Source: Clostridia bacterium
GTDB taxonomy: Bacteria > Bacillota > Clostridia > Acetivibrionales > JAFADI01
DNA: 64,000 nucleotides
NCBI GenBank assembly: GCA_026417615.1
Contig: JAOACY010000104.1
Span: 47,835 to 111,834 of the forward strand
Direction of reading: 5' to 3'
Position numbers and translations under genes: made by a program. Under the pieces are notes generated by a model. That model saw nothing but the letters and a program-made list of their open reading frames with translations, made no database searches and was not told where the DNA came from. Shown here piece by piece: positions 9,174 through 18,708 of this stretch (positions are counted from its first letter, which is position 1; each line of letters begins with the position of its first letter).

Positions 9174-10185
9174 TCTCTTCCTTCCTTCTCTTTTCCTCAA
9201 GAAGTCTGTCCACCTTTACTTCCAGGTCAAGGCCTTCTTTCTCTACTTTAAGATTGATAAAAAGCATTGTCATTAAAATCCATATGAAAGGGTAAAAAAT
9301 CGAGCTTAAAAGCTGGGATGCAACATATCCAAGTATGAATGCTGCTTTCCCGAAGAATCCTAGAGCAAAGGAACTCACAGTAACAATAAAAGGAATGAAA
9401 TAGACCAGTCCTCCCCCGATGGTTAGCGTAAGTACTATCAGCCAGAATCTGCCTTTGGTAAGCTGCCAGCTTCTGCTTATACCCTTTGCTCCATCTATAT
9501 CCTCAATTACAACAGCTATCTTTCCAAGCACAAACCTGACGGCGAAATATGCTGTTGTAATCAGAAAGCCAAGAAAAATCAATATTCCGACAATTACAGC
9601 CGCTGCAATCAGAAAAACGGACTGCTCTTTTTGGCCAGCTGCCACTCCAAAAAAAGCTATTGAAAAGAACACCGCGATAATAACTAAAACAATCAGTGAC
9701 ACAAAATATATGGCACCTACAATAAGCCAGTATATAAGCTTGTTCAGCGCAAGAGGTCCCATCTTTTTGAAGCTGTTTTTAAGGGTGGGCACTGCCTTTT
9801 CGCTGGTTCCTTTAATGACATCCGAATAGACAATTTTAATTATAGCAGCATCCATCACCAGCATTATTGTAAAGGAATAGACAATATAAATGAGGTTCAT
9901 AAGCTGGCTGAGTAAGTAAAAGACCCAGTAGCTTGTCCCGGGATTTTTTGCAAAGTCTTCAAATTCATTTGGTGATGCAGATATGCCTGAAAAAATATTT
10001 TTGAATAACGATCCATACTCAGAAAGCATTCCCCCTGCAAAAAATCCCTGCAGGAGTGTAAATGGCATATAGCAAATCAGCACCAGCAAGGTTAGCTGGC
10101 TGAAGTTCCTCTTATATACTTCGATAGAGTAATCCAGTACATCCCCCAGGGACATTTTGCTCAAAAATCTTTCCTTATCTCTCAT
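9157..10185 (-). CDS. Polytopic membrane protein, first gene of the MoxR operon
   Basis: 342 aa with about six hydrophobic segments. The pattern (SLGDVLDYSIEVYKRNF at the start, a central IEDIDGAKGISRSWQLTKGRF before a C-terminal membrane block) resembles the membrane domain group related to glycerophosphodiester phosphodiesterase membrane regions (YciC-like); no catalytic domain is present. I chose the ATG at 10185 because AGGAG lies 7 nt upstream. It is the first gene of a tight five-gene operon running to DUF58. The function is unknown. Confidence 0.7.
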   Translation of the reverse strand: MRDKERFLSKMSLGDVLDYSIEVYKRNFSQLTLLVLICYMPFTLLQGFFAGGMLSEYGSLFKNIFSGISASPNEFEDFAKNPGTSYWVFYLLSQLMNLIYIVYSFTIMLVMDAAIIKIVYSDVIKGTSEKAVPTLKNSFKKMGPLALNKLIYWLIVGAIYFVSLIVLVIIAVFFSIAFFGVAAGQKEQSVFLIAAAVIVGILIFLGFLITTAYFAVRFVLGKIAVVIEDIDGAKGISRSWQLTKGRFWLIVLTLTIGGGLVYFIPFIVTVSSFALGFFGKAAFILGYVASQLLSSIFYPFIWILMTMLFINLKVEKEGLDLEVKVDRLLEEKRRKEENGLLQ

Positions 10186-10267
10186 TAGCCTCTCCTTATA
10201 AATATTGAATCCAGAAACTAACATTTATACCATACTAAAATATCACAAGTCGAGAAATATTTCAACT

Positions 10268-11485
10268 TTATCTGCCCATACCGAACCAAGCGACAATCAG
10301 CTTGAAGAATAGCCTTAGAAAGGAAGCCTTTTCAACCTTGCCTTCAGCTACTACATCAAATTTCCCAAGCTCCTTGCCTTCTACGGAAAAAATAACCTCA
10401 CCCAGCTTTTGCCCTTTTTCAACAGGCGCATTTACATTTTCCGGAAGCTTGACTTCCTTGGCAATGCTGTCCTTCCCTCCTTTAGCAACTACCAGGTTGA
10501 CATCCCCATCCAATACGGCATTAACCTTTGTATCAAGGCCTTTTTTAACCATTACCTCCCCGATGCCATCACCCTTGCTGTTTATCTTTGCAACTTCATA
10601 ATTTGCAAAACCGTAATTCAACAGTTTTTGGACTTCTGCAAACCTAGTATTGGAATCAGGCGCCCCCAATACAACCGCAATCAGCTGCAGCCCGTTTCTT
10701 TCTGCAGAAGCAGACAGGCAGTAGCGCGCAGCATTTGTGAATCCGGTTTTAAGTCCTGTAGCCCCCTCATAGAACCTGATGAGCTTATTTGTGTTATAAA
10801 GACCGATTTCACCCTTTGCTGCACCTTCTCTGAACTTTTTGTTCCACTGGCCGGTAAATTCAATCACCTTTGGGTGCTTGACGAGAAGCTCCCTGGACAT
10901 TAAGGCTATATCGTATGCAGTGCTGTAGTGCCCTTCATCAGTGAGGCCTGTGCAATCAAGGAAGTTGGTATTCACCATTCCCAATGCCTTTGCCTTTTCA
11001 TTCATCATGGCTACAAAAGCTTCCTCGCTGCCTGCAATATGTTCGGCAAGAGCCACCGTGCAATCATTAGCGGAGCCTATGGCAACCGCATACATCATTT
11101 CTCTTACAGAAAAGGTCTCCCCTGGTTTTAGCCAAACCTGAGACCCACCCATGCTGTAAGAATGCTCCGATACTGTGACAATATCGTCATAGCCCAGCCT
11201 TCCCTCATCAATAGCCTCCATGATAAGCAGCATTGACATTATCTTGGTCACACTGGCAATTGGCAATTTTTCGTGGCTGTTCTGCTCCATAAGTACATTG
11301 GCGGACTTTGGCTCCATGAGTATTGCAGACTTGGACTTCAATTCGTTTAAATTTGTCCTGCTGATTATCTTGGTAACGGTTACCGCATCATAAGCATCAA
11401 CTTGTGCAGCATAAGCAGGAAGAATAATTAAATTTACGGCAAAGCATATTATGAGCAGAAGGCTTAGTATGCTCTTTCTATTCAC
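10268..11485 (-). CDS. dacF: D-alanyl-D-alanine carboxypeptidase (PBP5/DacF family)
   Basis: 405 aa with a signal peptide (about 1-27). It trims the terminal D-alanine of peptidoglycan stem peptides outside the membrane. The active-site motifs are complete: SVTK (S78-K81), SAN (138-140) and KTG (246-248). A C-terminal PBP5_C beta domain precedes a short amphipathic membrane anchor. The neighbourhood (downstream of xerD, deoB, pdp) is that of Bacillus dacF, a sporulation-time enzyme, so the symbol rests partly on synteny; here no spoIIA operon follows. Confidence 0.92.
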   Translation of the reverse strand: MNRKSILSLLLIICFAVNLIILPAYAAQVDAYDAVTVTKIISRTNLNELKSKSAILMEPKSANVLMEQNSHEKLPIASVTKIMSMLLIMEAIDEGRLGYDDIVTVSEHSYSMGGSQVWLKPGETFSVREMMYAVAIGSANDCTVALAEHIAGSEEAFVAMMNEKAKALGMVNTNFLDCTGLTDEGHYSTAYDIALMSRELLVKHPKVIEFTGQWNKKFREGAAKGEIGLYNTNKLIRFYEGATGLKTGFTNAARYCLSASAERNGLQLIAVVLGAPDSNTRFAEVQKLLNYGFANYEVAKINSKGDGIGEVMVKKGLDTKVNAVLDGDVNLVVAKGGKDSIAKEVKLPENVNAPVEKGQKLGEVIFSVEGKELGKFDVVAEGKVEKASFLRLFFKLIVAWFGMGR

Positions 11486-11624
11486 AAGAACCCCTCCCCG
11501 GCAATTCTATAGATTTGTCTACATCTAATAAATTGTTATGCCAAAGAGGTCTATTATATGCTGTGTATTTAATACTTCTTAGCTTCAACTGCAAAGCCCG
11601 TTTTCGGATATTTCCATGAAATCA

Positions 11625-12962
11625 CTAACACCTTGTATTGCACGTCCTTTTCACACCATATGAGTCAACATAAGCTAAAATCAAAGGCTTTTGAGCGGGA
11701 CTTGCCTGCGAAATGTTAATAGCGCTTTTTAATATGGAAATTGACTCTTTTATTTTTTCTTTATTATTGGTATATAATGTGGCTATGGTATCTCCTCTGG
11801 TGACTCTCATCCCTGTCTTTTTATAAAGCATTATCCCCGCGGAGTAGTCGATCGGGCTTTCTTTTGTTTCCCTTCCCGCACCAAGAACAAGGGATGCTGT
11901 TCCTAGCAAATCTGTTTTTACAGAATGTATATATCCATCCTCCTCAGCTATGAAATTAGCAATGCCGCAAGCCTGAGGGAACAGTCCGTAGTCTGACAAT
12001 ACACCCAGGTTTCCGCCCTGAGCTTCAATCATATCGCCAAGCTTTGCAAGCGCACTGCCGTTTTCAACGCATGCTTTTGCCATTTCAAGACATTTGCTCC
12101 GTTCGCCCTTTCCTGCAAGCTGAAGCATTTTTGCAGCCAGCTCAAAGGATACCTCCTGCAGATCCTTTGGACCATTGCCCTTTAACGTCTCTATTGCCTC
12201 AATAACTTCAAGAGAGTTTCCAATTGCATTGCCCAAAGGAATGTCCATTTCCGTTATAATGGCAGCAGTTTTTCTGCCGATACGCTCTCCTATATCAACC
12301 ATAGCTTTCGCAAGCTCCACAGCCTGGTCAAGAGTCTTCATGAAGGCTCCGCTTCCTGTTTTTACATCCAGCACAATGCAATCAGCACCGGAAGCTATTT
12401 TTTTACTCATAATACTGCTTGCGATCAAAGACAGATTGTTTATTGTTGCCGTAACATCCCTTAGTGCATACAGCTTCTTGTCAGCAGGGGCAAGATTCCC
12501 TGTCTGTCCTGCGATAGCTATCCCAAGCCTTTTTACATTTCTAATAAATTCCTCCCGCGTCAGTGATGTGTTGAAACCGGGTATTGCTTCAAGCTTGTCT
12601 ATTGTGCCGCCGGTATGCCCAAGGCCCCTTCCGGACATCTTTGCGACAGGTACTCCGCATGCAGCAACAATAGGAGCAAGGATCAGAGTTGTCTTGTCTC
12701 CGACTCCTCCCGTGCTGTGCTTGTCAACCTTGATTCCGGGAATTTCCGACAAATCCACACGATCACCTGAATTGGCCATGATTTCTGTCAGATCAGCAGT
12801 TTCACGCTGATTCATACCCCTGATGAATATAGCCATCAAAAGAGCAGAGGCCTGATAATCGGGGATGCTGCCGTCGCAATAGCCTTTTATAAAAAAACTG
12901 ATTTCCTCGTAGCTTAGCTCCCTGCCATCCCTTTTCTTTTCAATGATATCATACATTCTCAT
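11625..12962 (-). CDS. pdp: Pyrimidine-nucleoside phosphorylase
   Basis: 445 aa. It splits uridine, thymidine and deoxyuridine with phosphate to give the base and (deoxy)ribose 1-phosphate. The phosphate-binding signature [15 protein letters not shown] (about 85-99) and [16 protein letters not shown] are intact. The ATG at 12962 follows GAGGT by 5 nt and overlaps the deoB stop by 14 nt, so the two are translated together; DeoB then isomerises the ribose 1-phosphate product. Confidence 0.96.
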   Translation of the reverse strand: MRMYDIIEKKRDGRELSYEEISFFIKGYCDGSIPDYQASALLMAIFIRGMNQRETADLTEIMANSGDRVDLSEIPGIKVDKHSTGGVGDKTTLILAPIVAACGVPVAKMSGRGLGHTGGTIDKLEAIPGFNTSLTREEFIRNVKRLGIAIAGQTGNLAPADKKLYALRDVTATINNLSLIASSIMSKKIASGADCIVLDVKTGSGAFMKTLDQAVELAKAMVDIGERIGRKTAAIITEMDIPLGNAIGNSLEVIEAIETLKGNGPKDLQEVSFELAAKMLQLAGKGERSKCLEMAKACVENGSALAKLGDMIEAQGGNLGVLSDYGLFPQACGIANFIAEEDGYIHSVKTDLLGTASLVLGAGRETKESPIDYSAGIMLYKKTGMRVTRGDTIATLYTNNKEKIKESISILKSAINISQASPAQKPLILAYVDSYGVKRTCNTRC

Positions 12963-14127
12963 GGCATACCTCTTTCAAAAAGCTTGTACCATTTGCAAGC
13001 TCTTCCGTTCCAAGATATTGCGCCACAGTTGCAGCTATGTCGGCAAAGGTTTTCCTGGTTCCTAAGTTTACACCTTTTTTAAGGCCTTTTCCATATACCA
13101 GCAAAGGAACATATTCCCGGGAATGGTCGGTGCTTTCTGTCGTAGGATCACAGCCATGATCAGCTGTAATTATCAGAATATCCTCTTCCTGAAGGCGTTC
13201 TATAATCTCCGGCAGACGTGAATCAAACTCCATAAGGGAATCTGCATAACCCTTTACATTGTTCCTGTGTCCATATATCATGTCAAAATCAACGAGATTT
13301 GTGAATAGTATGCCTTCAAACCGCTCTTTAATATACTCAAGGGTTCTGTCAACACCGTCCATGTTGCTATGTGTATGTATATGCTCTGTAATTCCCCTGT
13401 TATTGAATATATCAACTATCTTGCCCACAGCTTTCACCTTAAGGCCTTTTTTAACAGCTAAATCAAGGATTGTAATACCTGTCGGATCAAGAGAAAAGTC
13501 ATGCCGCCTGTCTGTTCTATTATAATTTCCCGATGAGCCTGCAAATGGCCTTGCAATAACCCTTCCAACCGCATGCTCTCCAGATAGCAGCTTGCGGGCT
13601 GTTTCACACATTTCATAAAGCTTGTCAATCGGAATGACTTCTTCATGGGCTGCAATCTGGAATACACTGTCAGCAGAGGTATAAACAATCGGATATCCTG
13701 TCCTTACATGCTGATCTCCTAACTGCTTAATAATCTCGGTGCCTGAAGCAGGATAATTCCCAATGGTTTTAGTGCCTATAGCCTTTTCAAAGCTTTCAAT
13801 CACATCTTTTGGAAAGCCATTCGGGTATACCGGAAACGGACGGTCGAGAATAATTCCTGCTATCTCCCAGTGGCCTGTTGTTGTATCCTTTCCGGCAGAC
13901 ATCTCAGCCATCCTTCCAAAACAGCCCTGAGGCAAAGCCGAAGGGTCAAATCCGCTTATATTGTCTATATTGCCAAGTCCCAGCATCTCCATGTTTGGCA
14001 GTCTTAAGTTTTTTACTTCTTTTGCAATATTTCCAAGGGTATTGCTTCCTTCGTCACCGTATTTTCCGGCATCAGGCAGCTCCCCCATACCAACGCTGTC
14101 CAAAACTATGATTATTGCACGTTTCAT
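12949..14127 (-). CDS. deoB: Phosphopentomutase
   Basis: 392 aa, alkaline phosphatase superfamily with two metal ions. It converts ribose 1-phosphate or deoxyribose 1-phosphate to the 5-phosphate. The metal-binding start [16 protein letters not shown], the catalytic threonine region [11 protein letters not shown] (about 78-88) and the metal motif [18 protein letters not shown] near residue 320 are all visible. An AGGAGG site precedes the ATG. It forms a nucleoside salvage operon with pdp. Confidence 0.97.
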   Translation of the reverse strand: MKRAIIIVLDSVGMGELPDAGKYGDEGSNTLGNIAKEVKNLRLPNMEMLGLGNIDNISGFDPSALPQGCFGRMAEMSAGKDTTTGHWEIAGIILDRPFPVYPNGFPKDVIESFEKAIGTKTIGNYPASGTEIIKQLGDQHVRTGYPIVYTSADSVFQIAAHEEVIPIDKLYEMCETARKLLSGEHAVGRVIARPFAGSSGNYNRTDRRHDFSLDPTGITILDLAVKKGLKVKAVGKIVDIFNNRGITEHIHTHSNMDGVDRTLEYIKERFEGILFTNLVDFDMIYGHRNNVKGYADSLMEFDSRLPEIIERLQEEDILIITADHGCDPTTESTDHSREYVPLLVYGKGLKKGVNLGTRKTFADIAATVAQYLGTEELANGTSFLKEVCHENV

Positions 14128-14270
14128 TTGCGTACCTCCTGAAATTTTTTATCTTGTTAATGAATCTGCTGCAACAGAGGTGAGTGATTTACTCATCTTG
14201 TTTAAAGATTTTGCAGTGGATTTCATTAATGTATTTTACCATAATTAATCATATTTTAAGTAAAATAGGC

Positions 14271-14300
14271 AAAAAAAAAGAACGAACATGCTGTCCGCTC
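14271..14300 (-). terminator. Intrinsic terminator after xerD
   Basis: Read on the minus strand, an 8-bp stem (14293-14300 with 14280-14287, two G-U pairs) with a 5-nt loop is followed by nine Ts. It ends the xerD transcript before deoB. Confidence 0.75.
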
Positions 14301-14324
14301 CTGTTTCTGCCTTTTTAATTGTTT

Positions 14325-15209
14325 TTACGCCCTGGGGTGGGTTTTTTTATATATTTCTTTTATCTTATTTTTAGCAATCTGCGCATAGATTTGGGTAGAG
14401 GAAATATCCGAATGCCCCAGCATTTCCTGAATGGATCTCAAATCAGCACCATTTTCAAGGAGATGTGCTGCAAAAGAATGCCGCAGTGTATGAGGAGTTA
14501 TATCCTTACTAATCTGCGCCTGATTTTTGTACTGCTTTATTATTTTCCAAAAGCCCTGCCTGGTCAGCCTTTTTCCGTTGATATTAACAAAAAGTGCTTT
14601 TTCATTATTGTTTTGAAGCAGAAGTCCTCTTGCTTTACTTATGTACTCCTGCAACGCGGTAAGAGCAATGGAACCGATAGGTATCACTCTTTCTCTTGCG
14701 CCCTTGTTGCACCTTATGTATCCTGCCTCAAGGTTCACGTCAGACATATCAAGGGAGATAAGCTCTGTTACCCTTATACCGGTTGCATAAAGCAGCTCCA
14801 GCATCGCTTTATCTCTAAACCCCTTAAGGTCAACACATTTTGGCTGCTCCAGAAGCAGCTCCACTTCCTGTGTTGACAAAATCTGCGGAAGCTTCTTCTC
14901 TACCTTAGGAGATTCCAGATCGGATGTAGGATCATTTTCAATGAGCTTATTCTTTGCAGAATACTGATAGAAGGACCTGATTGAAGCAAGGTTTCGCGAA
15001 ATAGTTGAAGTAGCTCGACCTTTCTTCTGCAGGTGGAGAAGATAAGCAATAACAGTTGTTTTATTGGTGTTGCTGATATTGTTAAGGTTCAATTCGCTCA
15101 AATAGGAGATGTATTGCTCAATATCCCTTTTGTATGACTGAAGAGTATTATTCGACAGCCTCTTATCTTTCTCTAGAAAATTAATAAATTTTTGTACTAA
15201 AGCTTCCAT
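14325..15209 (-). CDS. xerD: Tyrosine site-specific recombinase XerD
   Basis: 294 aa with an N-terminal SAM-like core-binding domain (1-90) and a C-terminal catalytic domain. Catalytic residues are visible in TGIRVTELI (Arg), HTLRHSFAAHL (His-x-x-Arg), GHSDISSTQIYA (His and the nucleophile Tyr). It resolves chromosome dimers at dif. Its place upstream of deoB and downstream of spoIIM is that of Bacillus xerD (ripX), so this is most likely the housekeeping enzyme, not an element integrase. The 264 nt upstream (15210-15473) are very AT-rich and hold no gene I can support. Confidence 0.92.
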   Translation of the reverse strand: MEALVQKFINFLEKDKRLSNNTLQSYKRDIEQYISYLSELNLNNISNTNKTTVIAYLLHLQKKGRATSTISRNLASIRSFYQYSAKNKLIENDPTSDLESPKVEKKLPQILSTQEVELLLEQPKCVDLKGFRDKAMLELLYATGIRVTELISLDMSDVNLEAGYIRCNKGARERVIPIGSIALTALQEYISKARGLLLQNNNEKALFVNINGKRLTRQGFWKIIKQYKNQAQISKDITPHTLRHSFAAHLLENGADLRSIQEMLGHSDISSTQIYAQIAKNKIKEIYKKTHPRA

Positions 15210-15473
15210 TAACCAACTACCCCTTTTGTTTCTGTTAAATTAGTTTATTCATAATTTTATTGAATTTTCAATTTTATTCCATAGATAGATTGTAATATAT
15301 TTCTAATCGTTTTTAAAGAAAATTTTGCTATAATTTATAAAATAATCTGATATTTTGTAATAATATTCTAATATTAAGCATAATACAATTAAAATTCTAT
15401 AAATTTAATATTTTGTTTTTTTATGTAATCGTAATTTATTTGTATTATTAACGTATAATACCATAAATATACA

Positions 15474-16115
15474 TTAATTTGCAATAATTGGTGAAATAAT
15501 TCTTATAACCACAGGTGTAATATATGCCTCCAGAAAAATCCCTCCAAGTATGAAGCAGGAATAGAACAATGTAACAAAACAATAGGCCAGAAAGCTGGTT
15601 CTAAGGCTTTCCTTGAAAAGATGCTTTGCAGACCTGCTTTTTATTATATTTAGAGAAAAGTTTATCCCATTTACACCCAGAGCAATAATGCACGGGACAA
15701 ATATAATTTCCTTTGGGAACAGAGTTAATAATGTAAACAGAACACCTTTAAATCCCAAGGCTTCAACAAGAAAGCCTGATGCAAAGCCTGTTATGAAGCC
15801 GCGTATTCCGATAATGAGATAAATAAACGGTATTCCGATGATTGTAACACCAAGTATCCACAATACGGCAACTATTTTTAAATTTTCCATCATAGACAGC
15901 TTTAACAGTTCTACATTATCAACCTGCTGGTTATCAAAAAGCTGTAGAAAGCCTTGGAAATAATGGGTAAGCTCATCTCTCTGCATAGCGCTTAGTCCAT
16001 TTACAGTGAAAGCCCCCGCAGAAAGCCCTGTGATAAAGACAAGGAACAATGCAAAATAGGTGCTTGAGTTGTTCTTTACATGTTTTACGAGCATGTTGCC
16101 AATTTTAGAGAGCAA
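15474..16115 (-). CDS. spoIIM: Stage II sporulation protein M
   Basis: 213 aa membrane protein with about five helices and the family motif near the N terminus (LVFITGLSAGAFTVNGL). In Bacillus, SpoIIM forms the DMP complex with SpoIID and SpoIIP that drives septal peptidoglycan hydrolysis and engulfment. Length and synteny (nudF - spoIIM - xerD - deoB) match that gene. The start is TTG at 16115 with an AAAGGGG site about 9 nt upstream. Confidence 0.93.
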   Translation of the reverse strand: MLSKIGNMLVKHVKNNSSTYFALFLVFITGLSAGAFTVNGLSAMQRDELTHYFQGFLQLFDNQQVDNVELLKLSMMENLKIVAVLWILGVTIIGIPFIYLIIGIRGFITGFASGFLVEALGFKGVLFTLLTLFPKEIIFVPCIIALGVNGINFSLNIIKSRSAKHLFKESLRTSFLAYCFVTLFYSCFILGGIFLEAYITPVVIRIISPIIAN

Positions 16116-16171
16116 GCTTATTTCCCCTTTGCCATAATTTCGCCTATTATGATTCTATGCCCGTTAAAAAT

Positions 16172-16205
16172 AAAAAATTACAACACAGGTGTACTGTAAT
16201 TTTTA
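16172..16205 (-). terminator. Intrinsic terminator after nudF
   Basis: On the minus strand AAAATTACA pairs with TGTAATTTTT around a partly paired loop, followed by TTTATTTTT. It lies directly downstream of the nudF stop. Confidence 0.65.
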
Positions 16206-16219
16206 AAAGTCAACATGCC

Positions 16220-16768
16220 CTAAAATTTGATTGCTCCCTTTATTATCTTATCTGCCATCAATATCCCTATTATACTCTTTGCGTCTGTTATTTCACCCTT
16301 CAGCACCATGGCAAGCAGTTCATCCACCTTATATTTTTCTGTAGATAAAAACTCATCTTCATCGGTGCAGGACTCTCCTTCTTCCAGCCCTGTTGCCACA
16401 TACATATGCAGCAATTCATTGCAAAAGCCCGGAGTGGTGTTGAAGCTCAGCACATGTCTGATTTGCGCCGCCCTAAGCCCTGTTTCCTCTCTTAGCTCCC
16501 TTTTCGCACATTCTGCCGGGTCTTCGCCCTGATCAAGCTTTCCTGCCGGAAGCTCAAGCGAAAATGCTTCCAATGGCTTTCGAAACTGTCTTACCATATA
16601 GACCTCGCCGTTTTCGTTTATAGGTATCACAAACGCACCTCCCGGATGAAGCACTATGTCTCGCTTTGCAGTTTTCCCATTTGGAAGGATAACCTCGTGT
16701 ACCTCCACATCTATTACTGCTCCATTAAAAACTTTTCTTTTTGAAATGGTTTTTTCCTCGTAGTTCAT
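16220..16768 (-). CDS. nudF: NUDIX hydrolase, ADP-ribose pyrophosphatase type
   Basis: 182 aa. The full Nudix box (G-x5-E-x7-REUxEExGU) is seen as GEDPAECAKRELREETGL near residues 79-96. The surrounding sequence (KRDIVLHPGGAFVIP, VRQFRKP, LELPAGK) is that of ADP-ribose pyrophosphatases, which convert ADP-ribose to AMP and ribose 5-phosphate. GGAGG precedes the ATG. It lies 13 nt after rnhA, and Bacillus nudF also neighbours spoIIM. Confidence 0.92.
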   Translation of the reverse strand: MNYEEKTISKRKVFNGAVIDVEVHEVILPNGKTAKRDIVLHPGGAFVIPINENGEVYMVRQFRKPLEAFSLELPAGKLDQGEDPAECAKRELREETGLRAAQIRHVLSFNTTPGFCNELLHMYVATGLEEGESCTDEDEFLSTEKYKVDELLAMVLKGEITDAKSIIGILMADKIIKGAIKF

Positions 16769-16781
16769 TTAAATCCTCCAA

Positions 16782-17234
16782 TCAGCCCTGAGCTTCCTTT
16801 TTGCGTTTTTTTATTTCGTCAACGGCCAGCTTGTCACACCTGTTATTAAATTCATTGTCAGAATGGCCCTTAACTTTAATCCATTTTATTGAGTGTATTT
16901 TATTAAGCCTGTCCAGTTCCTGCCACAAATCAATATTTTTTACCGGATCTTTGCCAGCCGTTATCCAACCGTTGCGTTTCCAGTTGTAAATCCAGCCCTT
17001 TTCAAAACCGCTTATCAAATAAGCACTGTCGCTGTAAAGCTCAACCTCGCAAGGAGCTTTTAAAGCTTTCAGTCCTTCTATGGCAGCTATCATCTCCATT
17101 CTATTGTTTGTTGTCTCGTCCTCAGAACCAGTCAATATCTTCTCATGCTCCCCATACTTAAGTATGGCTGCCCATCCTCCCATTCCAGGGTTTCCAGAGC
17201 AGGCTCCGTCCGTGTATATTATAACCCTTTTCAC
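16782..17234 (-). CDS. rnhA: Ribonuclease HI
   Basis: 150 aa. It degrades the RNA strand of RNA-DNA hybrids. The carboxylate residues are visible: YTDGACSGNPG (Asp9), NNRMEM (Glu near 46), LYSDSAYLI (Asp near 68) and the late Asp in NNRCDKLA. Length is normal for bacterial RNase HI. The GTG start has a GGAGAGG site. It forms an operon with proC upstream and nudF downstream. Confidence 0.96.
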   Translation of the reverse strand: MKRVIIYTDGACSGNPGMGGWAAILKYGEHEKILTGSEDETTNNRMEMIAAIEGLKALKAPCEVELYSDSAYLISGFEKGWIYNWKRNGWITAGKDPVKNIDLWQELDRLNKIHSIKWIKVKGHSDNEFNNRCDKLAVDEIKKRKKEAQG

Positions 17235-17261
17235 AAGCCTCTCCTTATTCTTATTTCTTTA

Positions 17262-18080
17262 TTATTTCCCATAAGCTTCGGCTATCTCCCTTGCCCTTTT
17301 TGTGCATTCTCTCATTGCATCCATGACAGCATATCTGAATCCATTTTTTTCTAAAGCCGCTACGGCTTCAATGGTCGTTCCTGAAGGGGAACATACCTGA
17401 TCCTTCAACTCGCCAGGATGCTTATCCGTTTCCAGAACCATCTTCGCTGAACCAAGTAGTGCCTGGGCTGCAAGCTTATATGCCAGCTTTCTCGGAATTC
17501 CAGACTGCACGGCTGCATCAGCCATAGCTTCAATAAACATATATACATAAGCTGGACTGCTGCCTGTAAGGGCTGTTACCTCGCTCATCAGCTTTTCCTC
17601 AAGAAACTCTACCTTTCCAATGCATTCAAAAAGCTTTTTAACCTCTGATATTTCTTCTGCACCAATACTGTTATCGAAGGAAATCAAAGTCATTCCTTCT
17701 CCGACCAAAGCTGGTGTATTTGGCATTGTCCTTATTATTTTGCTGCCATTGCCCAATATGCTTTTATAAAAGCTGATTGGTATGCCTACTGCAATAGAAA
17801 CAAGAATTTTTGCCTCGTTAAATGCGGTTTTGCAATTCTCCAGTACATTTTTTATGACATTTGGTTTAACTGCAAGAATAATAATGTCGCTTTCTTCTAC
17901 TACCTTCAGGCTGCTTTCCTGCAAATTGATATCGATTTCTTTTTTTAATTCCTCCAGCTTAAACATATCCAAATCATATATGTATATATTTCCCGCCGGA
18001 ACAATGCCTGACCTTGCGATGCTTTTAATCATAGCGGCCCCCATATTCCCCGCTCCAATAAAGCCTAGCTTTATATTCAT
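17262..18080 (-). CDS. proC: Pyrroline-5-carboxylate reductase
   Basis: 272 aa. NAD(P)H-dependent last step of proline synthesis. The Rossmann motif GFIGAGNMG is at residues 6-14. The C-terminal substrate-binding signature is visible as LLGSAKMVLETDKHPGEL followed by VCSPSGTTIEA. I chose the ATG at 18080 (MNIKLGFIG) since AGGAGG lies 8 nt upstream. Confidence 0.96.
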   Translation of the reverse strand: MNIKLGFIGAGNMGAAMIKSIARSGIVPAGNIYIYDLDMFKLEELKKEIDINLQESSLKVVEESDIIILAVKPNVIKNVLENCKTAFNEAKILVSIAVGIPISFYKSILGNGSKIIRTMPNTPALVGEGMTLISFDNSIGAEEISEVKKLFECIGKVEFLEEKLMSEVTALTGSSPAYVYMFIEAMADAAVQSGIPRKLAYKLAAQALLGSAKMVLETDKHPGELKDQVCSPSGTTIEAVAALEKNGFRYAVMDAMRECTKRAREIAEAYGK

Positions 18081-18210
18081 ATCAAAATCCTCCTGAATGA
18101 TGAGTATAAATTTCAATTACCATATTACCACAAAATTTATTTAAATCCATATTTTTTTAGCTTTTAGATGGAAATATGAGATAATTTAGATTCTTACTAC
18201 AATTTACCCG

Positions 18211-18239
18211 TTGACACATATTTTTCGCTAGTGTATACT
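18211..18239 (+). promoter_or_regulatory. Strong promoter of tRNA-Trp
   Basis: TTGACA (18211-18216), a 17-nt spacer and TATACT (18234-18239), ending 12 nt before the mature tRNA 5' end. It is a near-consensus housekeeping promoter. Confidence 0.8.
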
Positions 18240-18251
18240 AGTAAAGCGCGT

Positions 18252-18326
18252 AGGGGAGTAGTTCAATGGTAGAGCAACGGTCTCCAAAACCGTGTGTTGC
18301 GTGTTCGAGTCGCGTCTCCCCTGCCA
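18252..18326 (+). tRNA. tRNA-Trp (CCA)
   Basis: Cloverleaf folded by eye: acceptor AGGGGAG/CTCCCCT, anticodon stem ACGGT/ACCGT with loop CTCCAAA (anticodon CCA at 18284-18286), T arm with GTTCGAGTC, encoded CCA end at 18324-18326. Its own promoter and terminator flank it. Confidence 0.97.
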
Positions 18327-18331
18327 GTATA

Positions 18332-18362
18332 AACCGCTAACCGTAAGGGTTGGCGGTTTTTT
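18332..18362 (+). terminator. Terminator of tRNA-Trp
   Basis: An 11-bp stem AACCGCTAACC / GGTTGGCGGTT (one G-U) with a short GTAAG-type loop is followed by a T run. It lies 6 nt after the tRNA. Confidence 0.85.
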
Positions 18363-18380
18363 ATAATGAATTTCAAAATA

Positions 18381-18403
18381 AAAAGACACCCTTATGGGTG
18401 TCT
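18381..18403 (-). terminator. Terminator of the small Cys-rich gene
   Basis: On the minus strand AGACACCC-ATAA-GGGTGTCT is followed by TTTTATTTT. The stop codon of the 61-codon gene lies inside the loop, so the gene and the terminator are tightly joined. Confidence 0.8.
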
Positions 18404-18577
18404 CACAACAAAATCTAAATTTAACTTTTTTTTGGGTCTTATGCCCAAGGCTATATTCCTTTGCTGTCCACAACCGCTGCATTGTAATGTGTACTTGCTT
18501 ACCACAATGCGTCTGTCTGAAACGCTCCTTAACTCAGAATGCTTTTCTTTACAACAGCTTAAGCAGAAATCAGCCAT
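18392..18577 (-). CDS. Small Cys-rich protein, possible zinc ribbon
   Basis: 61 aa. CLSCC lies at residues 5-9 and CSGCG at 33-37, giving two CxxC knuckles about 25 residues apart, a zinc-ribbon-like spacing. The rest is basic (IRPKKKLNLD). I do not recognise a named family. Reasons to call it real: a GGGGGG ribosome site about 5 nt before the ATG, and a perfect intrinsic terminator whose loop contains its stop codon. It may bind zinc and nucleic acid or protein, but that is inference. Confidence 0.6.
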   Translation of the reverse strand: MADFCLSCCKEKHSELRSVSDRRIVVSKYTLQCSGCGQQRNIALGIRPKKKLNLDFVVRHP

Positions 18578-18708
18578 ATGTTCCCCCCGTATTCTATTTT
18601 TTATGTGCCACTCAATTTATCGACCTGTCTTCACAGAAAAGGTCTTTTTTTTATTATACCATGTCTTTTTAATAATTCCATATAAATTTTAATTTTACAA
18701 TTCCAAGC

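Noticed and set aside
14325-15209. Tyrosine recombinase as a sign of a second mobile element
   Set aside because: Its neighbours (spoIIM, deoB, pdp, dacF) are those of the housekeeping xerD in Firmicutes, and no att repeats or phage genes are near.
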